DNA from: RGIG9151 sp963635575
GTDB taxonomy: Bacteria; Bacillota; Clostridia; TANB77; RGIG9151
Direction: 5' to 3'
DNA: 64,000 nucleotides
NCBI GenBank assembly: GCA_963635575.1
Contig: CAVHFU010000003.1
Span: forward strand, 6,874 to 70,873
The translations under genes and the position numbers were made by a program. Each line of letters begins with the position of its first letter. Position 1 is the first letter of the stretch. The notes beneath the pieces were generated by a model, which saw only the letters and a list, made by a program, of their open reading frames with translations, ran no database searches and was not told where the DNA came from. Shown piece after piece: positions 41,525 to 50,994 of the stretch.

Positions 41525-41659
41525 CTTCCACCTCCAAAAAACAATTATTTTTGCATAAATATTTTATCATATTATTTTATGTGATGTATACACAAAAATA
41601 TTAATTTGTAGCAATATTTAAAATTGACTTTTTATCTCTATTCATTTTGTTAACCGCAT

Positions 41660-41764
41660 TGACCATTTGGGACAGGTCAGAAAATGCTAATAGCCACAGT
41701 TTGCTTACTTAGCGAATTGTAGCCATTTTTTACCTTGACCAAAAAGAACCGTCCCTAATGGTCA
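41660..41764. repeat. Small inverted-repeat element (MITE-like), copy 1
   Basis: A 105-bp element whose ends TGACCATTTGGGAC and GTCCCTAATGGTCA are near-perfect inverted repeats. Both ends recur at 59930-60033, while the central ~45 bp differ. It sits just past the 3' end of the probable 6S RNA. Sequences like its right end (AAAGAACCGTCCC) are common in clostridial genomes. Confidence 0.8.
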
Positions 41765-41767
41765 CAC

Positions 41768-41973
41768 AAAAAAATTCCCGCCTATGCCGTTTATCAAGGA
41801 TATTTCGGAACCTGCATGTGCAGGTGGGTCTCCTCCTATGTATCTCACGTTTCCCGTTCCGCGAAACTCGCGAGGGCCTACAATCGATACATAAAGTTTC
41901 GGAATCCCATATAAAATGTGTTGGTTTGAAATAATCCTTATCCTCGTACATCGCAGGAATTTTCTGTTTCTAT
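41768..41973 (-). ncRNA. ssrS: Probable 6S RNA
   Basis: A ~206-nt RNA with its own promoter and no credible reading frame. The ends pair as a long closing stem (AAAATTCCTGC with GCGGGAATTTT, then ATGT/GCAT), followed by AAGGATTATTTC/GAAATATCCTT. An open central region has a 3'-side hairpin ACCTGC-ACAT-GCAGGT, and a terminal stem TATGTATC/GATACATA encloses CGCGA/TCGCG. This rod with a central bubble and a hairpin in the 3' strand fits 6S RNA, which binds SigA RNA polymerase. The closing stem plus seven Ts terminates it. Assigned from structure, not alignment. Confidence 0.68.
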
Positions 41974-41979
41974 ACTGTT

Positions 41980-42008
41980 ATTCTAACATATTCTCAGTAG
42001 CTTTTCAA
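41980..42008 (-). promoter_or_regulatory. SigA promoter of the probable 6S RNA
   Basis: TTGAAA (42003-42008) and TAGAAT (41980-41985), 17-bp spacer, giving a start near 41973. Confidence 0.82.
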
Positions 42009-42022
42009 TTGGAAAATATCGA

Positions 42023-43480
42023 CTAAAAAATCTTGTCTATTATCTTTTTATACAAACTTATATACTTATCTGACACTTTGTGCCAAGAGAAATCTTCTTC
42101 CATTCCTGAGACTACGATTTTCTCCCAAACATCAGGCATATTTTTATAAACAGAAATAGCTCTAACTAAAGTTTTCATAAGCATTCTTTCACTATATTCT
42201 TTAAATGAAAATCCATTTCCTTCTTCTTCTTCTATTTTAAAATCTTTGACTGTATCATTAAGTCCACCGGTTTGTCTTACAACTGGTACACTTCCATATC
42301 TAAAAGCAATTAATTGACCAAGTCCGCAAGGTTCAAACTTAGAAGGCATCAAGAACATATCCGACCCAGCATAAATTTTATGTGCTAAAGTATCGTTAAA
42401 TTCAATATTGGCCGAAAACTTATTCGGATATTTTTTCGCATATTCTCTAAATAAATCCTCATAGTGTGGATCGCCAAGACCTAGCACAACAATCTGGACA
42501 TCAAGTTTAATTAAGTCTGGTAAAATTTGCTCTATCAGTTCAAAACCTTTTTGGTCGCAAATTCTCGTAACCATCCCAATTAATGGCGCATTAGTTTTTT
42601 GAAGTCCAAGTTCATCCTGTAGTTCTCTTTTATTTATAGCCTTATTATGAAGTGTTGTAGAATCAAAATTCTTATATATTCTCGTGTCGGTTTCTGGATC
42701 ATAATGCCTTGTATCTATTCCATTTACAATTCCATATAAATCATCTTCCTTGCTCTTTAAAAGTCCATTCAGCCTTTCGCCATATTCAGCAGTTTTTATT
42801 TCCTTTACATATGTTTCACTTACTGTATTTATAAGATCAGCATATAGAATTCCAGCCTTCATAAAATTAACTTCGCCATAAAATTCAAGTTTATCTGATG
42901 TGTAAAAACTATCATCAAGCCCCATAACTGGAAGTACCCCCTTACCAAAATTCCCTTGGTATTGGAGATTGTGAATTGTAAATAGAGATCCTATCTGATT
43001 ATAAAACACATCATCTGCGTACTTTTCTTTTAAATAGAGCGGTATAGGTCCGGTTTGCCAGTCATTGCAATGAATTATATCAGGCTTAAATCCTATCTTT
43101 GGTAGCATTTTTAACACTGCTTTATCGAAAAAGCAAAATCTATCTGCGTCATCTCCATAGCAATATATGCCCGGTCTATCGAAATAATGGTAGCTATCTA
43201 CAAAATACACCGGTATAGAATAATGCTCTGAATTCTCTTCAAAATTTAGAGAACCTTCTCTCACAATTGCTGTCTCCTGTTTCCCTAACATTTCAACTGG
43301 GAAATCTGTAAGATAACTCATTTTTGTAGAGATACATTGGTATCTCGGCATAATAATTCTAACATCATGTCCCATAGCCTTTAGAGCCATAGGTAAAGCA
43401 CCCGCAACATCCGCAAGTCCTCCTGTTTTTGCGAAAGGTTCTACTTCCGCTGAAACCATCAAAATTTTGAGTTGTTCCAT
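42023..43480 (-). CDS. glgA: Glycogen (starch) synthase
   Basis: A 485-residue GT5 glycosyltransferase that extends alpha-1,4-glucan from ADP-glucose. Seen: the N-terminal KTGGLADV substrate motif (~17-24), HNLQYQGNFG, the C-terminal MVTRICDQKGFEL and the catalytic PSKFEPCGLGQLIAFRYGSVPVVRQTGGL. No other glycogen gene is adjacent. ATG 43480 is preferred over TTG 43489, which is too near its AAAGGA site. Has a good promoter. Confidence 0.97.
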   Translation of the reverse strand: MEQLKILMVSAEVEPFAKTGGLADVAGALPMALKAMGHDVRIIMPRYQCISTKMSYLTDFPVEMLGKQETAIVREGSLNFEENSEHYSIPVYFVDSYHYFDRPGIYCYGDDADRFCFFDKAVLKMLPKIGFKPDIIHCNDWQTGPIPLYLKEKYADDVFYNQIGSLFTIHNLQYQGNFGKGVLPVMGLDDSFYTSDKLEFYGEVNFMKAGILYADLINTVSETYVKEIKTAEYGERLNGLLKSKEDDLYGIVNGIDTRHYDPETDTRIYKNFDSTTLHNKAINKRELQDELGLQKTNAPLIGMVTRICDQKGFELIEQILPDLIKLDVQIVVLGLGDPHYEDLFREYAKKYPNKFSANIEFNDTLAHKIYAGSDMFLMPSKFEPCGLGQLIAFRYGSVPVVRQTGGLNDTVKDFKIEEEEGNGFSFKEYSERMLMKTLVRAISVYKNMPDVWEKIVVSGMEEDFSWHKVSDKYISLYKKIIDKIF

Positions 43481-43499
43481 TTTTATCAAATCCTTTTTT

Positions 43500-43528
43500 T
43501 ATATATTTATACTTTTATCTTATGTCAA
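43500..43528 (-). promoter_or_regulatory. SigA promoter of glgA
   Basis: TTGACA (43523-43528) and TATATA (43500-43505) with a 17-bp spacer, just upstream of the ribosome site. Confidence 0.65.
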
Positions 43529-43582
43529 AAATAATCATCCGTTTAAATATCGGTTTATTTTTTATATTTTGTTATAGTTTTT

Positions 43583-45637
43583 TTACAACACAATTCCACT
43601 AAACTTTTCTTCCACCTTTTTATAAAGTGGTTCAAACTCAGGTTTACTTGCCTTTTTAATAATTTCCTTAGCTACCCTACTTGATTCCTCTAAAATCATT
43701 TTATCAGCGAAGATATTTGCAATTTTGAATTCTGGTATCCCATGCTGCCTTACTCCGAAAAACTCGCCTGGTCCTCTAAGTTCCAAATCCTTTTCAGCAA
43801 TTTTAAATCCGTCATTCGTTTTGGTCATTATCTCCATGCGTTCTTTAGTATTTTTAGAAAGCTTGTAACATTTTAATATACAATACGATTTTTCACTACC
43901 TCTACCAACTCTTCCTCTTAACTGATGTAATGCTGCAAGTCCAAATCTCTCGGCATTCTCTATAATCATAAGTGTTGCATTAGGAACATTTACCCCCACC
44001 TCTATAACAGTAGTAGAAATAAGTATATCCACTTCACCGTTTTTAAACCTATGCATAATCACATCTTTGTCTTTTGAGTTCATTTTTCCATGCAAAATTT
44101 CGATATTGTAGTTTGGGAAAATTTTTTTATAGCATTCATAAACCTCGACAACATTCTTTAATTTTACTTCTTCTTCGCCATCTAAACTTTCTTCTTGTTC
44201 CTCAATTAGTGGACATACGACGTAAGCCTGCCTCCCCTCATCTATTTCTTTCTTTATAAAGCCATTAAGTCTTTCTTCGAGAGTTTCTCCTATCAAAAAT
44301 GTTTCGATAACCTTTCTATTAGGTGGCAGTTCGTCTATTACTGAAATGTCTAAGTCCCCATAAAGAATTAATGCAAGTGTTCGTGGAATTGGTGTGGCAG
44401 TCATAATTAACACATCAGGATTATGCCCTTTTTGCGTAAGTTTGCTCCGCTGATTTACTCCAAATCTATGCTGTTCATCAGTAACAATTAACCCAAGCTT
44501 GTTAAACACAACATCATCTTCTAAAAGTGCATGTGTTCCAACAACAATATCCACTTTTCCATTCTCAATCTTCTCTTTTACTGTCTTTTTTTGTTTCGCC
44601 GTAAGTGAACCGGACAATAATTCCACACTTATACCGTATTTTCCAAAAAGTCTTGTAAACTCATTAAAATGCTGTTCAGCAAGAATTCCGGTAGGTGCCA
44701 TCATAACAGCCTGATATCCGTTTTTAATAGCATTATATATGGATATCGCCGCAACAATTGTTTTTCCACTTCCAACATCTCCTTGAAGTAATCTATTCAT
44801 TGCTTTATCACTATTCATGTCAGAAAATATGTCCTTTATTACTCGATTTTGAGCATTTGTAAGCTTAAAACTCAGATTATCTATAAATTCTGTTACTTCA
44901 TCACATATATTAAACTTAATGCCTTTTTTACTTGAATTATTACTATTTTTTAATTGCATAAGCCCTAATTCAAGTAATAAAAGTTCATCAAACACAAGCC
45001 TATGCCTTGCCTTTATATATTCATCTTTAACCGTTGGAAAATGAATTGAATAAAGTGCACTATTTATCTCTTCTAAATCGTTGTTAAGCCGTATACTCTC
45101 CGGCATATATTCTTCTATCTTTCCATTTCCCTCATCCATTACATTCTCTATTGCATTTCTAATAGCAGTCTGTGAGAGACCATTAGTCGAAGGATATACA
45201 CCTAATATTTTACCTGTATTTTTGCTGCCCTTATCATCAAAAATAGGATTAACAACTTCAATTCTGTTAACAGTCCGTTTAATTTGACCATAAAAAGTAT
45301 ATGTAGCACCGGTTTTAAGAATATTTTTAACATATGTAGCATTAAACCAAACAAGACTTACCGAACCGGTTTCATCTACTGCATTAGCCTTTATCATAAC
45401 CATATTTCCTCTCGGACGGACTATAGTAATTTTTCCGCTTATAGTAGCACAAAAAGAAGTTTTTTCTTCATCTACCAGTTCAAAAATCTTCTTTTTTTCA
45501 GTTCTATCCTCATAATCCCTAGGAAAATGAAACAGCAAATCCCTTATCGTATATATTTTCAAATTATTAAAAAGTTTCTCGCGAGAAGGCCCAACACCTT
45601 TTATATATCTTATTGAATCGTTTAATGATAATTTCAT
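43583..45637 (-). CDS. recG: ATP-dependent DNA helicase RecG
   Basis: A 684-residue helicase that remodels stalled forks and branched DNA. The N-terminal wedge/OB region (~1-230) is followed by two helicase domains: Walker A GDVGSGKT, DEQHRFG, TATPIPRTLAL, and motif VI QLRGRVGRG with STTVIEVGVNVP before it. ATG 45637 follows AAGGAG. Length and motif order are standard. Confidence 0.98.
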   Translation of the reverse strand: MKLSLNDSIRYIKGVGPSREKLFNNLKIYTIRDLLFHFPRDYEDRTEKKKIFELVDEEKTSFCATISGKITIVRPRGNMVMIKANAVDETGSVSLVWFNATYVKNILKTGATYTFYGQIKRTVNRIEVVNPIFDDKGSKNTGKILGVYPSTNGLSQTAIRNAIENVMDEGNGKIEEYMPESIRLNNDLEEINSALYSIHFPTVKDEYIKARHRLVFDELLLLELGLMQLKNSNNSSKKGIKFNICDEVTEFIDNLSFKLTNAQNRVIKDIFSDMNSDKAMNRLLQGDVGSGKTIVAAISIYNAIKNGYQAVMMAPTGILAEQHFNEFTRLFGKYGISVELLSGSLTAKQKKTVKEKIENGKVDIVVGTHALLEDDVVFNKLGLIVTDEQHRFGVNQRSKLTQKGHNPDVLIMTATPIPRTLALILYGDLDISVIDELPPNRKVIETFLIGETLEERLNGFIKKEIDEGRQAYVVCPLIEEQEESLDGEEEVKLKNVVEVYECYKKIFPNYNIEILHGKMNSKDKDVIMHRFKNGEVDILISTTVIEVGVNVPNATLMIIENAERFGLAALHQLRGRVGRGSEKSYCILKCYKLSKNTKERMEIMTKTNDGFKIAEKDLELRGPGEFFGVRQHGIPEFKIANIFADKMILEESSRVAKEIIKKASKPEFEPLYKKVEEKFSGIVL

Positions 45638-45692
45638 AACGTATCTCCTTAGAATGTATTATATAAAATTTTCGAGTTAGTGTAAAGGAGCC

Positions 45693-45734
45693 AAAAAACA
45701 CAAGTAATTTATAAACAAATCACTTGTGTTTTTT
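45693..45734. terminator. Terminator after ytvI
   Basis: A perfect 13-bp stem (45693-45705 with 45722-45734), 16-nt loop and A/T tracts on both sides. Confidence 0.9.
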
Positions 45735-45736
45735 AT

Positions 45737-46852
45737 CTAATTAGATTGCACTCTCCCATCAAATATTTCTTTCAAAACTCCCTTATTATAAATTCCACCA
45801 AAAACATTCTTCAAAATAATTAGTACGATTGGACCTGCGATTAATCCTAAGACACCAATTAGCTGAACCCCAGTATACATAGCTATTAGCGTAAGTAACG
45901 GATATATACCAATTTGTGTACCAACGATTTTAGGTTCAATTAACTGCCTTACTATTGTTATAAATAAATACAAACCCAAAATTCCAAATGCTAGTGGATA
46001 ATTTCCCATTATTAGTAATATTATTCCCCAAGGAATTAAGACTGTACCGGTTCCAAGTATTGGTAAAGCATCAATAATCGCAACAACAATTGCAAAAACT
46101 AGTGCATATTTTATTCTAAAAATACTAAATCCTATAAACAATTCACAGAAAGTTATTGTGATCAAAATTCCCTGTGCCTTTAAGTACCCACCCAAGGCAC
46201 TAAATAAATCATTTACTATTCCCTCAACCTTAGCCAACCATTTTAATGGCAAGTGTTTTTCTAATGAATCCGAAATAAACTTTGTATCTGAGCTTATGAA
46301 AAACGTTGAAAGCAATGTAATAATCGTATAAATCAATGCGTTTGGCAAGTTAACAACAAAGCTAACAGCGAAGTTACCAGCTGAATTAATCAATTCAGAT
46401 AATGAAGTCAAAAGTGTATTAACAATATTCAAAACTGTGCTTTGTATTCCGGCAATTAATTCCGGAGACAAATCTAAGTTTTGATAAAAGAAAGTAAATC
46501 TTCCTACTTGAGTAGAAATCGTATTATACAATGTTGGGAAAATGTAATTCGTCTGTGCAGACAATGCGATTACTTCTCTTATAACTGCAGCAATAAACCA
46601 ATAGCAAATAGCCCCAACCGCTCCTACGAAAGCTAATATGCACATAATTACCGCCACTATTCTAGGGAATTTAAACTTTTTAGCCAAAACCTCTACCGGT
46701 CTTTCGATTATCTTAGAAATTATATATGCAATCACAAACGGTAAAAAGAATATTGCAAGTCTTAATCCCAATACTACGCCAGCTAAGACTAAAATTATTG
46801 TAAGTAAAAACTTAAACATTTTCCTGTAATTTATTCTTAACTCTCCTTCCAC
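45737..46852 (-). CDS. ytvI: AI-2E family membrane protein, YtvI-like
   Basis: A 371-residue polytopic protein with about eight membrane segments and the AI-2E/UPF0118 signatures (IIERPVEVLAKKFKFPRIVAV near the start, IVAIIDALPILGTGTVLIPW, VRQLIEPKIVGTQIGIYPL). The family includes the sporulation protein YtvI and putative exporters or antiporters. GTG 46852 has GGGGTGG upstream; an internal ATG at residue 12 is the alternative. Function in this organism is uncertain. Confidence 0.85.
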   Translation of the reverse strand: MEGELRINYRKMFKFLLTIILVLAGVVLGLRLAIFFLPFVIAYIISKIIERPVEVLAKKFKFPRIVAVIMCILAFVGAVGAICYWFIAAVIREVIALSAQTNYIFPTLYNTISTQVGRFTFFYQNLDLSPELIAGIQSTVLNIVNTLLTSLSELINSAGNFAVSFVVNLPNALIYTIITLLSTFFISSDTKFISDSLEKHLPLKWLAKVEGIVNDLFSALGGYLKAQGILITITFCELFIGFSIFRIKYALVFAIVVAIIDALPILGTGTVLIPWGIILLIMGNYPLAFGILGLYLFITIVRQLIEPKIVGTQIGIYPLLTLIAMYTGVQLIGVLGLIAGPIVLIILKNVFGGIYNKGVLKEIFDGRVQSN

Positions 46853-46919
46853 ATTACCACCCCTAAACTATATATTTTTTCTGCCAATTATATCGGACTA
46901 TTTACCTAAAATATGTACA

Positions 46920-47954
46920 TCATTTTTCCAAATATGGCCTTATCATTCTAAAAATCTTCTCATCAGCATTTTCCTTTTTTATATCATTTGGTCGCTTTTT
47001 GTTTTTAAGCATTTTTTCTATTAAAGAATTCAACTTTTTCGCGTTCAAATCCTTTTCAAGCAACATAATTCCACCACCATTTTCTTCAAAAGCCCTTGCG
47101 TTACACTCTTGATGGTTTTCAGCAGCAGTCGGAAGTGGAATTAAAATCCCAGGCATTCCGGCAGCCTCTAATTCACTTATCGTAAGTGCTCCTGCCCTAG
47201 CAACTACAAGTGAAACTCTAGAATACATATATGGCATATTATTTATGTATGGAAGTAACTCAACTTTCCTCAAGTCTTTTATTTGACTTTTAACAGAGTC
47301 AAAATTTTTTTCGCCAGTTGCATAAATTAACTTATATTCAAATTTATAATTATTAACTAAGTCAATTATCGTATCATTTATAGCTTTTGCGCCTTGACTC
47401 CCGCCAAAAACCAACACTGTATTATTCTCATCAGTTTTCTTCACACCAAAAAAATCTTGGCTCACAGGATTCCCCGTTACAAAAACAAACTTGCTCTTAA
47501 ACTCTTTTTTAGTTCCTTCAAAACCTAAAGCAATTCCATCAGCAAATTTTCCTATAAACTTATTTGTTTTTCCTGCAATAGAATTACTTTCATGAATAAA
47601 CACCGGTATCCCAAGTATTTTTTTAGCTACAAACAGAACTGGTGCACAAACATACCCACCCATTCCAATTACTACTTTAGGCTTTAATTCCTTTAGTAAC
47701 TTACGAGCCTCGCATATTCCTCTAGTATTAGCAAATATAGACTTTGCAAGTTTTATTGGATTTTTAGATAATCCTTTAGAGTGGATAAACTTAATATCAT
47801 ATCCAGCTTTTGGCACCAATTTTCCTTCCAAGCCATACTCAGTACCTATAAAAGTAATTTTTGCGTCAGGATAATATTTTTTTATTATGTTAGCAATAGA
47901 AATTCCGGGATTTATATGACCGGCAGTCCCTCCGGCTGCAATAACAACATTCAT
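46920..47954 (-). CDS. murG: UDP-GlcNAc--lipid I GlcNAc transferase MurG
   Basis: A 344-residue peripheral membrane glycosyltransferase (GT28) that makes lipid II. Motifs: GGTAGHINPG (N-terminal glycine loop), MGGYVCAPV, HESNSIAGKTNK, FGGSQGA, and ARAGALTISE with PLPTAAENHQECNA. ATG 47954 follows AAAGGAG and replaces a nine-residue longer frame. It is isolated here from the dcw cluster, with ytvI downstream and trxA upstream. Confidence 0.97.
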   Translation of the reverse strand: MNVVIAAGGTAGHINPGISIANIIKKYYPDAKITFIGTEYGLEGKLVPKAGYDIKFIHSKGLSKNPIKLAKSIFANTRGICEARKLLKELKPKVVIGMGGYVCAPVLFVAKKILGIPVFIHESNSIAGKTNKFIGKFADGIALGFEGTKKEFKSKFVFVTGNPVSQDFFGVKKTDENNTVLVFGGSQGAKAINDTIIDLVNNYKFEYKLIYATGEKNFDSVKSQIKDLRKVELLPYINNMPYMYSRVSLVVARAGALTISELEAAGMPGILIPLPTAAENHQECNARAFEENGGGIMLLEKDLNAKKLNSLIEKMLKNKKRPNDIKKENADEKIFRMIRPYLEK

Positions 47955-47979
47955 TTCACTATTCTCCTTTAAATACTTC

Positions 47980-48021
47980 AAAACGCATTAGTCTTATGTA
48001 TCTCGAAAACTAATGCGTTTT
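47980..48021. terminator. Terminator after trxA
   Basis: Perfect 13-bp stem (47980-47992 with 48009-48021), A/T tracts on both sides, between trxA and murG. Confidence 0.88.
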
Positions 48022-48035
48022 TTGCCAATTACAAA

Positions 48036-48359
48036 CTATAATACATTCTTTATCATATTCTGATATTCTTCTTTAGTTCTAACTCCAACAGCCTTGTCAA
48101 TAACCTCACCATTTTTCACTATCATAACAGTAGGTATACTCATAATTTTATATTGTGTAGCCACATCAGGTACTTCATCAACATTTAACTTGCAAATTGG
48201 CATTTGACCGTCAAATTCATCTGCAAGTGACTCAATAACCGGGCTAACCATTTTGCAAGGTCCACACCAAGTAGCCCAAAAGTCAACAACAACCAGTTTG
48301 TCCGTGTTAATAAAGCTCGCGTAATTTTCATTCGTCAAATTAATAATTTTATCTCCCAT
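48036..48359 (-). CDS. trxA: Thioredoxin
   Basis: A 107-residue thioredoxin with active site WCGPC inside VVDFWATWCGPCKM, and the cis-proline SIPTVMIVKNG. Reduces protein disulfides in the cytosol. ATG 48359 is chosen, nine bases after AAAGGA; two upstream in-frame starts are too near the ribosome site. Confidence 0.96.
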   Translation of the reverse strand: MGDKIINLTNENYASFINTDKLVVVDFWATWCGPCKMVSPVIESLADEFDGQMPICKLNVDEVPDVATQYKIMSIPTVMIVKNGEVIDKAVGVRTKEEYQNMIKNVL

Positions 48360-48390
48360 TACCATCAATCCTTTCTTTTGTATCTAAAAT

Positions 48391-50070
48391 TTAGTCTGAA
48401 ATTAAAGCCTTAAAATCATTCATATTTTTCATAAAGTCGAAGGCTCCATCATTTCTAATTCTTTGTTTATATGCAGGATTTAATTTCACAGCCTGTGTTA
48501 AATTCTCCATAACCTTAGCGTATTCCTTCCTATATGCATATATTCTGGAAATATTATAATATGGGTTTGGATATTCAGGGTTTACTCTTATAGCCTTTAT
48601 ATAATTCTCCTCAGCAACAGAATATTCTTCTTTTATAACTGCAATTTGGCCTAATCCGAAATATGCTTCCGCAAGTTCTGAATTCTTTAATGTTGCAATT
48701 GTAAAATACTTCTTTGCGTTTTCGTAGTCCTTCATTTCCATATAAGCAATAGCGGCATTAAAATATAATTCATAATTATCTGGGTCATACTTAATAGCAT
48801 TTTCACAAACATTCACAGCAGCATTTCTGTTTCCGCTTCCACAATATAATATAGCTAACATATTAGAAGCAGACGTATAGTCATGTTTTAGTTCAAGTGT
48901 TCTGTTAAGTTCATCAATAGCCAAGGCCTTTTCATCAGCCTTTTCCAAAGAAAGTGCTAAATTATAATGGAACCTATAATCATTCGGATTAATTTCGATA
49001 GCATTTCTAAATGTATTTATAGATTCAGTAGTCTTATCTGTTTCGTATAAAAGTATTCCCATATTATAGTATAATAATGCATTATTAGGGTCTAGTCTTA
49101 TAGCCTTTCTGTAGTTAACAATAGCCTTGTCATACTCTTTCTTAAATGCGAGCAATGTACCAATTTTCCCATAACTTGCAAAATCTTCCGGCTCATACTC
49201 AGATAATTTTTCATACATCTTAGCAGCCTCTTCATATCTCTTTAAATTCTCTAAAATTATTGCAAGAGGTTTATAAACCAAAATCCAGTTAGACTTAGCT
49301 TCTCCGGCTTTTTTGAAGTTTTCAACTGCAAGTTCAGGTTTATTCCAACAAGCAAAAGCCAATGCCAAGTTATAATAAACATCAAATTTTTCAATTCCCT
49401 GAATAATAACTTTAGCTCTATCAAAAGCAATAGACGCACTTGAATCTCCATCAATTTCTTGATTTTCAAGTAGCTCTGCCGCTCTTAAAAATCTTACAGT
49501 AGCTTGTTCGTAATTTGCATTTTTCATATATATAACACCGGCATTAAACAATATAATCGGATTTTCATTAAATAATGCTTCAGCACCGTTATATATCTCC
49601 AAAGCCTCTTTGTATTCTCCTTTTTCCGCTAAACTTTCAGCCTTAGTAAATCTATCTTTTAATTGAACAAAAATATCTTCCTCATTTAGCTTATTCCACT
49701 TAACAATATCAGCCGGATCTTTAGGATCTAGCATAGGGATTTTGTTGTAGTATTCGTTAACCATACCTTTTTCAAAAATATTTCCTCCAGGTCCAAGCAA
49801 TCCCATAATATTATTTCTTATCATTCCAAAATAATCATTAAAAAATACAAGACTCGGAATCACTATTCCCAACACAGCCGAAATGATCTCAAACAAATAA
49901 TTTCCATAATAAACTCCATTAAATAAGTTTAGCACATTAAAAGTCACAGCCACAACTTCTCCACCGGCAACAACTAAATACGCCTCTTTACGTTTGGTTA
50001 TATAGGATTTAATTGTGTATACCAAAAACAAAACAGCTAAAATGTTATAGATTATTCTTTCAATAATCAT
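48391..50070 (-). CDS. Membrane-anchored TPR-repeat protein
   Basis: A 559-residue protein. Three hydrophobic segments in the first ~85 residues anchor it; residues ~150-550 contain about ten tetratricopeptide repeats (e.g. KEYDKAIVNYRKAIRLDPNNALLYYNMGILL). TPRs bind other proteins, so it is probably a scaffold facing the cytosol. It lies 21 bp downstream of ricT and 31 bp upstream of trxA. Partner unknown. Confidence 0.9.
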   Translation of the reverse strand: MIIERIIYNILAVLFLVYTIKSYITKRKEAYLVVAGGEVVAVTFNVLNLFNGVYYGNYLFEIISAVLGIVIPSLVFFNDYFGMIRNNIMGLLGPGGNIFEKGMVNEYYNKIPMLDPKDPADIVKWNKLNEEDIFVQLKDRFTKAESLAEKGEYKEALEIYNGAEALFNENPIILFNAGVIYMKNANYEQATVRFLRAAELLENQEIDGDSSASIAFDRAKVIIQGIEKFDVYYNLALAFACWNKPELAVENFKKAGEAKSNWILVYKPLAIILENLKRYEEAAKMYEKLSEYEPEDFASYGKIGTLLAFKKEYDKAIVNYRKAIRLDPNNALLYYNMGILLYETDKTTESINTFRNAIEINPNDYRFHYNLALSLEKADEKALAIDELNRTLELKHDYTSASNMLAILYCGSGNRNAAVNVCENAIKYDPDNYELYFNAAIAYMEMKDYENAKKYFTIATLKNSELAEAYFGLGQIAVIKEEYSVAEENYIKAIRVNPEYPNPYYNISRIYAYRKEYAKVMENLTQAVKLNPAYKQRIRNDGAFDFMKNMNDFKALISD

Positions 50071-50091
50071 CTACTATCCCTCCAAAATCCA

Positions 50092-50958
50092 CTAATCTTC
50101 TAATTTCTTCAACTCTTCTGTATCCTCTGCCACATTTTTTTCATAAACAGCTTTTATAACTTTAACATCACTAGCCTTAAAAGTTTCAAAATCTACATCA
50201 TCATCTTTATCATTTAGCTTAACCTTTATTTCTTCCTTCAGAATATTTGAAGAAACAACAGTTCCATCTCCCATTGGCGTAGAAACAATTGAACCAACTT
50301 TAGGCACTCTTTTAACCTTTTCTTCGTATCCGCATTGCTCATAAGCCAAACAACACATAAGTCTCCCACAAAAACCTGAAATCTTAGTAGGATTTAATGA
50401 TAAAGACTGGTCTTTCGCCATTTTTATTGAAACAGGTTGAAAATCACTTAAGAACTTATGACAGCAAAACTCTCTGCCACAATGTCCTAAACCTCCAATC
50501 ATTTTAGCCTCATCTCTAACACCAATTTGTCTAAGCTCTATACGAGTCTTAAAAATTGCAGCCAAGTCTTTAACTAACTCTCTAAAATCAATTCTTCCGT
50601 CTGCCGAAAAATAAAATATAACCTTGCTGTTATCAAATGTATATTCTGCCTCAATAAACTTCATATTAAGCTTATGTTCTTTAGCTTTTTTAACACAAAT
50701 TTCAAAAGCTTCCTTTTCCTTTTTCTTATTCTCTTCGTTTTTCTTATAATCTTCAGGAGTTGCTACTCTAATAATACTTTTTAAAGGATTTTGCAAATTC
50801 TCTTCCATAACCTCTTTATTAGCAAGACTTATATACCCAAATTCCAATCCTCGAACTGTTTCAACAATTACAGCAGTTCCTTTTTCTATTTGAAGTTTAT
50901 TAGGATTAAAATAATATGTCTTCCCTTTTTCTTTAAACTTAACACCCACAATATTCAT
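50092..50958 (-). CDS. ricT: PSP1-domain protein RicT (YaaT)
   Basis: A 288-residue PSP1-family protein with the cysteine sets GLGHCGREFCCHKF and GFCGRLMCCLAYEQCGY that bind iron-sulfur clusters in the RicA-RicF-RicT (Y-) complex. In Bacillus the complex promotes RNA maturation and the Spo0A phosphorelay. The gene order tmk, yaaR, holB, ricT is conserved in Firmicutes. ATG 50958 follows AGGAAA. The C-terminus is charged and acidic. Confidence 0.95.
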   Translation of the reverse strand: MNIVGVKFKEKGKTYYFNPNKLQIEKGTAVIVETVRGLEFGYISLANKEVMEENLQNPLKSIIRVATPEDYKKNEENKKKEKEAFEICVKKAKEHKLNMKFIEAEYTFDNSKVIFYFSADGRIDFRELVKDLAAIFKTRIELRQIGVRDEAKMIGGLGHCGREFCCHKFLSDFQPVSIKMAKDQSLSLNPTKISGFCGRLMCCLAYEQCGYEEKVKRVPKVGSIVSTPMGDGTVVSSNILKEEIKVKLNDKDDDVDFETFKASDVKVIKAVYEKNVAEDTEELKKLED

Positions 50959-50994
50959 ATATTAGTTTTCCTTTCTAGCCACTAAGCTTCCGAT

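Noticed and set aside
41730..41951. 73-residue open frame, minus strand
   Set aside because: It overlaps the structured 6S-like RNA and has no ribosome site or plausible protein composition.
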